Positions 24,821 to 34,800 of a stretch of DNA of 64,000 nt are shown here, piece after piece; the first letter of the stretch is position 1, and each line of letters starts with the position of its first letter. The position numbers and the translations under genes are program-made. The stretch covers positions 74,317,487 through 74,381,486 of the forward strand of contig CM075851.1 of the NCBI GenBank assembly GCA_037975125.1, written 5' to 3'. Source of the DNA: Latrodectus hesperus (Eukaryota; Arthropoda; Arachnida; Araneae; Theridiidae). A model generated the notes under the pieces. That model did not search any database. It was not told the origin of the DNA and was given only the letters and a program-made list of their open reading frames with translations.

Positions 24821-26747
24821 GGTGATTATAAAAAAACTTTGCCAACATCTGTACTTCTAGCGTCCATTCTATTTAACCGATCAAGATGATACTTCAAATA
24901 TAGTTCTTTTGAGATATGCGCTCGAGATTCTGTGAATGGCAACACAGTGGCTCTCGCGGTTACAGTTATAGTGAGAGAAACTCGAAATTTTCGAATGGCA
25001 ACGCCTACTTTTTACCATCGCAAAATGTTCAGCACATGCGAAAACCCTAAATAGCGTTGAAACGGTACCGATTTGTCCGAAAACCGACGTGTTATACACA
25101 TACAAACAGTTCTTCAAGGCGCACGGAGGAATAATGCATACGACAGAGACAAGACACTGCTCAATGATGAGAACACATAGAGAAAAAAATCTTTATTAAT
25201 TTCAGACATTTTCCACATGAGTGCCATCACAGGCAATTACGCATTGCATGCGGGAGACGGTGGACAATGTCGCTGCACGCAACATGGCACGAGGGATGTT
25301 TCCAATCTCACGCCGTATGGAATCCTTTAAGTCCGACAATGTTTGAGGATTGCACAGATAAACTCTGGATTTGAGATAGCCCCAAAACCAGAAATCCATA
25401 GGCTTCAGATGTGGGGATCGCGCAGGCCACGGAAAAGGATAATAGCGTGAGATGATGCAATCACCAAAATGCTGATCCAGGAGCCTTTTAACTGACCTCG
25501 CTATATGTGGAGGTGCGCCATCTTGCATCCAAACAATGTCATTGAGTGCATTCAGCCGACGCAACTCCGGTAAGACATAATTTTTCAGCATGGCTGCATA
25601 CCGAGGGCCCGTTACAGAACATGTTGCAGGGCCAGTCGGGGTCATTTCCTCAAAGAAGAACGGGCCCAGAACAAATGTAGCTGTAATGCCGCACCACGCA
25701 GTCACTTTGGCGTCAAATAATGGTACTGGCGCCACAGCATGAGGATTCGTCTCTCCCCAGTGCACACAATTCTTTGTGTTAATGCTGCCATTTAAGGTGA
25801 AATGCGCCTCGTCCGTCAATAGTATGCGAAGTGGCCAGTCGTTATCCGCATCATATCGTAACAAAAATACATTTGCGAAGTCCAGACGTTGTTGTGGGTC
25901 ACCCGGCTCCAACATCTGGACGCGCTGGAACTGATAGGAAAACATGTGAAGTACCGAGCGCAAGAGCTTGCGGACCGTTGAGTTCGGAATATCCAACACG
26001 CGCGCTATGCCTCTTGCGGTTTCTGTGTGTCCTGCAATCACTGTATGGTGCACTTCCATGACAACGTCCTCAGAAACAGTTGGCCGTCCGGAGCGCTGTT
26101 TGTCACAGGTGCAGCCTGTATCTTCGAATTTCCGCACTAAATCACGCAGAGCTTGCAGAGTACATGGGCCGCGTCGTTGTCGATGATTGCGGCGATACAC
26201 ACGCAAGGCTTCCGCAGCGTTCAACCCATTTTGGTATTAGAGTTTGATCAATTCACCGCGAACTTTCCTAGGAACTCATATCGTCGGCATGTGCGAGTTC
26301 CCGAATGACGACTTCGCATACCCGCTTGGTATTTTATAGGTTTCCTACGCTGAATATCTGGCGACCGGCGTTCTGTGATTGGTTTCTTGACTCTGTCACA
26401 TGCAAATTTATTGCGTGCGCCCAGATCGTGTTTTATTGGCCGGTTTTCAGAACTCTTTTTTGTGTTTGCAGAACACGTCCGTTTTTAGACATATCGGTAC
26501 CGTTTCAACGCTATTTAGGGTTTTCGCATGTGCTGAACATTTTGCGATGGTAAAAAGTAGACGTTGCCATTCGAAAATTTCGAGTTTCTGTCACTATAAC
26601 TGTAACCGCGAGGGCCACTGTGTTGCCATTCACAGAATCTCGAGCGCATATCTCAAAAGAACTATATTTGAAATATCATCTTGATCGGTTAAATAGAATG
26701 GACGCTAGAAGTGCAGATGTTGGCAAAGTTTTTTTATAATCACCCTG
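24818..26747 (-). mobile_element. Tc1/mariner-like transposon with ~275-bp terminal inverted repeats
   Basis: A 1930-bp element beginning CAGGGTGATTATAAAAAAAC and ending in the complement of the same sequence, bordered by TA on both sides. The two ends pair over about 275 bp (24818-25092 and 26474-26747) with only scattered mismatches, unusually long for this superfamily. The minus strand encodes one transposase. High similarity between the two arms and a long open frame suggest a young insertion. Confidence 0.93.
25202..26224 (-). CDS. Tc1/mariner-like transposase, D-D(41)D triad
   Basis: About 340 residues without an internal stop. The N-terminal part (AAEALRVYRRNHR, then LRDLVRKFEDTG and SGRPTVSEDV) is the helix-turn-helix DNA-binding region common in arthropod elements annotated as Tc3-like or DUF4817. 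The catalytic part carries acids in LLTDEAHF, VWMQDGAPPHIA and LKPMDFWFWG. By my count 41 residues separate the second and third, and the third is Asp, as in mariner-type rather than Tc1-type enzymes. The usual SPDL reads SPHL. No ATG opens the frame: it starts with TTG at 26224, and four codons upstream an in-frame TAA (26237-26239) interrupts a continuation reading VPRKVRGELIKL. The native start was therefore probably further upstream, and this copy has a nonsense change near its N-terminus. The core domain looks intact. Confidence 0.88.
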   Translation of the reverse strand: MNAAEALRVYRRNHRQRRGPCTLQALRDLVRKFEDTGCTCDKQRSGRPTVSEDVVMEVHHTVIAGHTETARGIARVLDIPNSTVRKLLRSVLHMFSYQFQRVQMLEPGDPQQRLDFANVFLLRYDADNDWPLRILLTDEAHFTLNGSINTKNCVHWGETNPHAVAPVPLFDAKVTAWCGITATFVLGPFFFEEMTPTGPATCSVTGPRYAAMLKNYVLPELRRLNALNDIVWMQDGAPPHIARSVKRLLDQHFGDCIISRYYPFPWPARSPHLKPMDFWFWGYLKSRVYLCNPQTLSDLKDSIRREIGNIPRAMLRAATLSTVSRMQCVIACDGTHVENV

Positions 26748-27671
26748 TATATATACCTCTTATAATCTATATTTTTGATTCTTTTTTAAAAAATACCTTT
26801 TTTGTTAAATCTGTTAGCAAATGTTTTATTTCATTTCAAACACATATACTTTCTTAAGAAACACTCGTACATAATATTACTTTGTTTATGCTCTGCATTG
26901 CTTTCGTTTATTTCTTTAAAATTTTACAAGTCAAACTTTTGAAACTATTGTAGAAAAATTAATTTTTTTCCCAAAATGATAATAAGCTTACAGAACAAAT
27001 TATCATACATTACAAAAAAACATTTTTTATGTTTTATAAAACCATAAGAAAATATATTTTCTGTTGGAAAGTAGGAATATAAAAATATTCAAAATTATAA
27101 ATAATCTGTCTCCTGCATAACATGATAACTAAATTATGTTTCTCAAACAAAACGAGGGAAAAATTACGATATGGATGGCAGTGACACCTGTGATGGCAAT
27201 TCTCCAAATTTAATTACAGACTTTTGCATGAATATCACGTCATTCTTTATCAGTTCTCGCACCATATGTGTATTCAACTTGACCAGGCTTTGCAATCTAT
27301 TAAATAAATTCTGCGTTATTCTGCAAGCTTAATTTCATTCAACGAAAGAATAATGTACTTGAAAAATAATATATTTTTGCGAAGAGAGCCCGAAAGGAAA
27401 TTGAAACCACATTCAAATCATTATCGCCTTTCATATATGACGATTTACTTATTTAGAGAATTTTATTCGAGATCTAGAAGTAAATCTAGCCCGAGTAAAT
27501 GAGCATTGATAATAAAACATGGCACATTATTGTTTATCTGTAAAAGCATCAAACTAAAATTTATTACACATTTTTTTCTATTCGTCATTATTATATTGAT
27601 ATTCGTGAAAATTACTTTTTTAGACTGTTTTATGAGTGTTACTTTACGCAGAGCAGCATTTATGGCGTTGT

Positions 27672-27673
<2 letters not shown>
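26748..27673. other. Intronic AT-rich stretch
   Basis: Nothing recognised. A 45-codon plus-strand frame starting ATGGATGGCAGTGAC near 27172 is too short to call. Confidence 0.45.

Positions 27674-27748
<75 letters not shown>
27674..27748. repeat. (TA)n microsatellite
   Basis: About 75 bp of TA dinucleotides with no recognised transposon beside it. Confidence 0.97.
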
Positions 27749-27749
<1 letters not shown>

Positions 27750-28174
27750 CGTATTTCTTTAATACTTGTATGACTTTATAAGTATATAATGGATTATGGG
27801 CACAGTTATGGGATATGTTCTTATGTCTATTGATAGAGATGTTGTGCCTTTTAATTTTGAAAAGTCTTCATGAAATTAGCTTCTAAAATATTCCCCGTCT
27901 TATCAATGTCGTGGAATTAGATTGATTTGGTTAACGTTTATGTGCTCTATTAACACGATTTTTAAGTGTGGGTCAAAATCGAATCAGTTACCTTCCAGAC
28001 TGAAAAATGATTCCTTTATATTTGTATATTCACACGATGTGGTTGAGGGTAGTATTAGAAAAACTTCATAATGTTTTTGCTTGAAGATAGAACAAGAAAT
28101 TTTATTTAAAGTCCTATGCCTAACATTATTAAAATATAAATACATTTTTCTCTTCAAACATTCTTGGTTGAGTA

Positions 28175-28342
28175 TTGCAAAGACAGTTGCTGATTGATTG
28201 TTGCTCTGGTCTTCAGTTCAACGTTTTGTGGGTTTGGATTCTGATCTAACGGTTTCAGATGGGAATGCCTTTAAAGAGTTGGAATCTGCTTTAATCTGTA
28301 GGATCCGATTAAATTAATACAGGTGAGAAAAAATTATCATGA
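28175..28342 (+). mobile_element. Degraded tRNA-derived SINE copy 2
   Basis: Plus-strand match to the family. GCTCTGGTCTTCAGTTCAAC aligns with GCTCTTGCCTTCAGTTCAAC, followed by TTTTGTGGGTTTGGATTC for box B, GAGTTGGAATCTGCTTTAA for the body, and AAATTAATACAGGTGAGAAA for the tail-proximal AATTAGCCCTCGTGTGCAAA. Both pol III boxes are degraded. No clear target duplication. Confidence 0.75.
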
Positions 28343-29706
28343 AGCTAGAAACTCATAAATCCACCGAAATGTTAAATGTGCTGTATTTATAAACATTTTC
28401 CTAGTAGAAATATAGGAATTTAATACATGGAAACTAATTGCACTGGAAATATATTTTCATAAATATCTATATTAAAATGAAATATTAGAAAATTCTATCC
28501 TGCTTTTAAAAATTCAAATTCAAAAAAATTAGGTTTTTGAATGATCGTACACGTTTTAATTTCAAAAATGCAACGACTGTGATATCGAATGAAATTCTTA
28601 GTGAATAAAATAAGAATAGCTATTTCATTTGTTTATAGTAGTTTCCAAACATTTCATAGAAATGCGACGGGCTGAAACAATGCGCTATTTTGTTGTTATG
28701 TGATTTACATTTCGGATTCTCATTTATATTTTTAAGGTATTGAATTATAAATCAAAATATTTCTTCTGCAACTGTTCAAACGTGGTTTCTATTCTAAAAA
28801 AAACTTAACTTTTTTATATAAAAAAATGTTATAGATTTATTAGAAATTTAGCCTTACTGAAACATAAAGAAACTTATATAAGCTTTGCAAGTTGAATTGA
28901 CTTCCTGTCGTCCTTATCCTTTACTTTTCTCCACAGCTCATTCAGTTGTAACGAAAATGAAGTTTAAATCGCATTTAGAACGAACGTAATTTGATATTCA
29001 ATATAAGTCATTAGGAGAATCGAATTTCAAGCTTACAAGTAACTTGAAGAAAGAAAGTAAGGTATTTTGACAAATGAAACTATTTCACGCAACATAGTCC
29101 AATTCTCCCAAAAAACTCTTAAAGAGGAAAAAATTGGCTTACTACTACATAATTTTAATTAATTCAGTTTTCTGATATATTTTGCATAATTTAATTATTT
29201 TTACTAGCAGTCTTCTATTGGATAAAGTTAATTATAGTTAGACAAAAGATAAATATGAGCATATCTTTAGCAAATTCATTTACATATATATCAATAAGAT
29301 TTTTATTTTTAATTTATCATTGAAATAAATGTATATAGATATGAAAATACGTCACTAAAATTTCAGTAATAGAAGCAACTTATTTTTAAAATAAATAAAT
29401 TGTTCCTATAAATACTTTCATAACATGAAATTTAATGTTCCGGTTAACAAAGTTAAGAAAAATTTTAGTATTAAAGGTACGTAAAATAAATTAAAATGAA
29501 AGGAAGCATTTGTTTTTAGTATTTTCTTTAAGGGAATAAATAAATAGTAGTTGTAAGTATTACGTTTATTTTAATACAAAATATTGGAAATATTCTGTGA
29601 TATGCATGCAATTGATTATATATAAATAGACACGAAATTATTTATTTAACAATCAGAAAATGATTATAATTGAACATTATTGATTTTACATATACTTCTA
29701 AAAAGG

Positions 29707-29740
<34 letters not shown>

Positions 29741-31175
29741 ACAAATACATTCGCATAAATTTTACACAGGATTCAAGCTCTTTTTGTTTCTTTGAGGAAT
29801 TGTTGTAGATAACTTACCTTCTTTCCATAAATTTTCCATTAAATTTAATTATAGAGATTTGGCGTTCATAATATTTACTGTGATGTTTAGCCAATTCATT
29901 AATGTTTTTCAAAAGTGTTAAGTTCTGTTGAAATACAATTAACATAAATAATCCTCTTGATGAAACACATCTGACGATGACAACTTGTAATGTTCAAGGA
30001 TTTCACAGCATATTTTTTAATTATACTTATGAAAAAACCGAAAAAAAAACAAATGCTAATAAAATACATAAATTACTCTTACGAAGTCATTGTTAATGAT
30101 GAATTTTACCCAAAATCCACAAAGTTCTTTGGGCAACTCTTGCGGGATATGTGCTTTTTCAATATCTTTTGCTGTCAAGTACCATTCTTTCATTTGCAAA
30201 TGTTAAATTCAGTCATCAAAGGATGAAGTCGACGCTTGAGTTTTCATTTTCGGCATTCCAACCACACTGAGAATGATGTGTTCAATCAAATTAATTCGGT
30301 TTGTCTATCAATGGAGTTTCCTATTATATACAGAATAATTGATTATCCTCGCAACCATTGTTGTTGACAATACATAACTTGCGCATTTTTAGGAAGTCTG
30401 CATCCAGCTAGAATGCTATTTGTTTTTCTGAATATCATGCCAGTAATAATTTAATGTATTTTCCCATCAACCTGGTCCGTAGCTAGTTTGGCGATGATTT
30501 AAATAGACTTTGTTGAAAATGAATATGATATTGAAAATTTCTGCAAAAGAGGAAACAAGAGCCTTATGTAAAACCAATATTTCAAAGAGTAAACAAATGA
30601 ACAATTCATACTAGAATAAAGGACATCAAACTCTCCGCTACTACAGTAAATATTTGAATCATTTTAATTGAAGTAAATTCATTAAGAAGTTGAAAAAACG
30701 AAAATTGTTTCGAATGTAATTTCTATTTCCTCTCAAAAATATTCACAAAATGTCAAAAATTAAACGGCATTTAGAGAGGTACAAACATCAAAGCAATGGT
30801 TTAAAATTCATTACTGATTAAGATATAGGCTACGAGAGATCGTTGTCAAAGAGCTTAAGCTTTTACAGAAAATTTTTAAATATGATTCTCTCAACAGAGA
30901 ATGTACATCTGTATTCAGCTTTTCATCTTAATCATTCGACGTTCGCTAATTAAGTGAAACATTTCTGTGTTTCTTTGTGATAATTTTTGATATTAAATGA
31001 AACAGTCAAGTGCATCACTTTTACATACCAATGACAAATTCATCTTTAAAATTGTATTCATTATGAGAAAGTTTCAAAATCGCTTGATAGATATTGATTT
31101 TGTTGAAAAGCAATTATAATGAAATTTTGCTTACATATTTTTTTTCGTGATTCTTGTTCTGAAGATAAAAATAAT
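28343..31175. other. Intronic AT-rich stretch
   Basis: Contains the poly-T run at 29711-29739 and a GC-richer patch at 30060-30480. On the minus strand this patch carries a 45-codon frame (MKEWYLTAKDIEKAHIPQEL onward) that I cannot identify. No gene called. Confidence 0.4.
29711..29739. repeat. Poly-T tract
   Basis: About 29 uninterrupted T residues. In the minus orientation it would be a poly-A tail, but I see no retroelement body adjoining it. Confidence 0.95.
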
Positions 31176-31238
31176 TCTGAAATGTTTTATATATGTTAAT
31201 GAAATGTTTTATATATGTTTCTGAAATGTTATGTATGT
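31176..31238. repeat. Three tandem copies of a 21-22-bp unit before the splice acceptor
   Basis: TCTGAAATGTTTTATATATG recurs three times (the second copy starts TAATG and the third has ATGTATG), ending about 30 bases upstream of the RING exon acceptor, where the branch point would be expected. Confidence 0.9.
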
Positions 31239-31267
31239 TTTAATTTAAATTCGTTTTCTTCTTTCAG

Positions 31268-31870
31268 TGTGCCATATGCATCAGTGCCAAAGCAACAATG
31301 CAGACCTTCCCATGCGGCCATCGAGTGGTTTGCCGTCGATGTTTCGTCAAGACCATTCAAATGGCCGTCTCCCAGCGACTGTTACCTCTCCGATGCGTTA
31401 TGTGCCGTGCCAAGATCTTGAAATTGAAGCAGCTCACAGCGAACAGCAGACATGGTGTCAACCTCCGCGAGGAATTTCCCAACAATAGTACCCCTAGAGT
31501 CCTCAACGCCCCATGTTCGAAAATTCAAGGCACCGTCTACCGCACCCTGAATCGCCCTGTTCGCAAACTATACATAAACAGTCCCGACATCCTAGGCCAG
31601 CTATCTTCAGGCACCAGACCAGTCCCAGGACAGCGCTTGAAATCCCGAATCCTCCTAGCCATTCCCGAAAACGAAGAACTTGAGCTCGTCAACACGGTGC
31701 AGGAGCGGGGAGACGTTCTATGTCCTGAGGCTGACCACTGGCCGGATAAGGATCCCCTCAAGGCAGAATTGAACGCTAAAGACCCGCTGGTAGTCAAATG
31801 GCTGTCCAGATTCCGGCGATTCAAACCACCTTCCATCCTTAAGGGCATAAAGAACAGGTGGAAAAAATAA
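31268..31870 (+). CDS. Terminal exon of RING-finger (C3HC4) gene, putative E3 ubiquitin ligase
   Basis: 200 codons and a stop (TAA 31868-31870), after the strong acceptor TTTTCTTCTTTCAG. It opens directly with a complete RING: CAIC gives ligands 1 and 2, PCGH ligands 3 and 4, VVCRRCF ligands 5 and 6, and LRCVMCR ligands 7 and 8. All eight cysteine/histidine positions are present in the C3HC4 order. RING domains recruit E2 conjugating enzymes for ubiquitin transfer. The remaining ~140 residues have no domain I recognise. They include an acidic patch (AIPENEELELVNTVQERGD), a Trp-Pro-Asp-Lys motif and a very basic C-terminus (FRRFKPPSILKGIKNRWKK). The exon is clearly GC-richer than its surroundings. 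The antisense frame over it is a shadow. A possible polyadenylation signal AATAAA lies at 32571. The orthologue is not identified. Confidence 0.88.
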   Translation, partial: CAICISAKATMQTFPCGHRVVCRRCFVKTIQMAVSQRLLPLRCVMCRAKILKLKQLTANSRHGVNLREEFPNNSTPRVLNAPCSKIQGTVYRTLNRPVRKLYINSPDILGQLSSGTRPVPGQRLKSRILLAIPENEELELVNTVQERGDVLCPEADHWPDKDPLKAELNAKDPLVVKWLSRFRRFKPPSILKGIKNRWKK

Positions 31871-34800
31871 CCGATTCCGTTTTTACTAATATTTTTACTG
31901 TGTATTGCAGCAATACGAAAAAAAAATTGGCTAATCATTTTTGAAAATTTTTTCCATAAGTCAGTGCAGAGAATCGTATTACAAGAACTGTCCATTTGTT
32001 CTGAGAGCTTAGACACTTAACTGACAACAGTAACGAACTTAGTCTGGTTGAAATCAAAAAATCATAATCTAAGTTTCTTTTGTACAAAATTTTGTTACTG
32101 TATGTTTAAGTTAATCTTAATCGAAATAACATAACTAATACGATAAAATATTTTGATAACTCAATTAGTTTTATGTAATTATAATAATAACTTACTTCAT
32201 AAAATCAGATATAGAGGAAATTTTAGAAATATTTTTGACATATATTAATCGTTTCAAAAATGGTTAGCCAACTCCAAACGCTGGTTACAGAATTGCAGTT
32301 AAAATACGATGAAATTTCTTCTTCCGCTATTTTGTCGGAACGGTACTCACGAAAGAAATAATTCAAAAGAAAGCACCAGACTGAAAACAATGCTTAGTAT
32401 CATTAATTTCACCATGAGATTATAATCATTTCAAAACATTATTTCATTAAATATTAATTTTATATTCATGAATTGAATATTTTTAACTTTCTTGTCATAA
32501 AATGTTTATGACTTCAAACATTTTAAGACTTAAAATTACTCAAGCTCGGTTGTTACATACAAAATTAAGAAATAAAATTATTGGTCTATTTTAAATAGTA
32601 TGGATATAACATCTCTTTGAAAAAAACAAGTATTTTCATTGGTATTTAAATAAAAAACACAAAAATATTTAAAATAACAGAATTTTGAATAAATAACATT
32701 TATCGATAAATTGAAAAAAAAAATATTTCAAAGGCATTATATCAAGTAAGAAAATCATTCATTATAGCATACATATACATAAATCAATATTCTTTTACCT
32801 TAGGTTTGTGAACAAAAACCACTCATACATTTTTATAACTGAAAAGAAGCATTTTCTGATGAAATCTAAGTATAAAAAACTATCTACACAGAATTATAAC
32901 CAAAATTAAAATTATTCTTAACGAAGTCAGAAATTGTATTCATTTTTATATAATAAAAAGCTGCCATTCTATAACCAGTTATTTGAACAATGGCGAACAA
33001 AGCAAGCTGCATTTCACGAATGCCAAACTTGAATTTTTGAGGTACAATAATTCAAAATTTTGAGAATAGAAACGTCAAATCGTGATTATCAAATAGAAGA
33101 TATTCATTAAATTTATGAAAATAAAAAGCATTCGAAGAACGTTTGGCCCTGATAAAAATACTGCTTTCATTTTTCTCTCTCGCTCTCTTTATCGAATCGA
33201 AAATATTGGTAAATCATTTCATTAGACATTTTTACACTTATGAGTGCTATTTAATGCCTTCGAAATTTCATATAGAGAGGTAATTTTTAATGAAATGGTA
33301 GAGTAAGTACTTCATAAATTCATGTTTATAGTGCCTTTGAAAAGTGAGGCACCATGTGTAGTGTTTTCAGTTTTTAGATTTTATGATATGTCGCAATGTT
33401 GTTTACGTGAAGCTTTTTTATTACAAACTGAGTGGCAATGTTTATTTTGTGAGTATATAAGTTTTGATAAATGAAGTAGCGTAGTTGTTTATATTTGTAT
33501 GTTCATTCATTAATCTACTTTTCACTCCAACTGTTGTGTATGTTGTTTTTATAAAAACAATTAAAATATTCGGGACTCTAATTTATTTTTTAATTTATGG
33601 TGAATATATATATAAATTTTAAAATATTTAAAAAAATATTAATTCTTGCATTTAAATTCTTGCTATCCAGTTAATATTTTTATATATTGCTCTTGGGAGC
33701 ACAACTGCACTTTACGAAATAATCTTCGCTTAAGCAATTCTTAAATTTAAATCAACTCATATTAATTCAATTTTCCGGAAATTCCTGTTTAGACTTTAGT
33801 AAAATACCTTAGATATTAGATATTACGTATTTCATTTTTCTAAAATTCCCATAAATTAAAAATTTATATTTCTTAAAATTAAATTCCAAAACTGTAACCT
33901 ACAAGGTTACTTTAAATTATTAATAACTTGATGATTTAATATTGACCTCAAGTGAAGTTCACGGGCATTTCGCATTTGATTCTTTCATACTTGAAACTGT
34001 TATTTTCAGAGTTAAAATTTCAAAAGCTTTTAATCATTTTAAACGTGTAAAAGTATTTTGTTTCGTTAAAATGCTATGGATCAGCAATAAAACTAATCTC
34101 TTTTTCATGCTATTTATATGAATTATATTGTTTGCAAAGCTGTCATGAACTCTATTGATTTATGGCTATTATATAATATGAAGTCGTCGTTGACTCTCGT
34201 AAACTTTGTCTAAATATAACGCAATTTTATTCAGAGTAACTTCATGTTAACATCGGAGTAAAGAGACCTGTGACTTTAGTGTATCACAGTACCATCCACT
34301 ATTTCTTCAACATAAATAATAAACAAATCTCAAATTAATGAAATTCTAGTTTTAATATTTAACTTCACATCTAAGTGCTTATTGTATGAAGCAGAATTTT
34401 CTCTGTAGCTCTGAATTTGTTCAAACTTCTTGTCAGTTGTCTTCTAGGGGAGTATAAACTTTAAATGCTTCAGCAGGACAAATAAAATTAATATTTTAGG
34501 GAAAACATTGTTGTTACATTTAGTACTAACAAACCAACCGGTATTATATTATGAAAATTAGAATAAAGTATACATAAGCAGTTGTATAATGATAAAAACG
34601 TTTCAAATCTTAAAATCACCAAATTCAAGAAACATTTGCTAGTTTTAGCATTCGAAAAACGTGTTCTTCCATATAATATTGATAAGTATGCCAGATATGA
34701 TAAAAGAAAAATTTTGCACTTTAATAAGTTTATTTCTTAATATCTTCATTTTCAGCAGAATCGTATAGTTGATGAGTAGTATAATTAAAGTACAACAATA

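Larger units (their letters stand above)
15703..31267 (+). other. 15.6-kb intron of the RING-finger gene
   Basis: Bounded by GTGAGT at 15703 and TTCGTTTTCTTCTTTCAG ending at 31267. It carries a local duplication with an AAT microsatellite, a possible Tc1 remnant, two SINE remnants, a complete-looking Tc1/mariner-like element with flanking TA tracts, a poly-T run, and a short tandem repeat just upstream of the acceptor. The rest is AT-rich sequence without recognised function. Undetected small exons inside it cannot be excluded. Confidence 0.7.

Noticed and set aside
25831..26684. Plus-strand frames inside the 24818-26747 transposon
   Set aside because: They overlap the transposase antisense or run through the inverted repeats; no independent protein features.
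29711..29739. Poly-T as the tail of a minus-strand retroposon
   Set aside because: No retroelement or processed-gene body or target duplication adjoins it.
31537..32016. 159-residue minus-strand frame
   Set aside because: It is the antisense shadow of the GC-richer RING exon and extends only a little into the 3' UTR.
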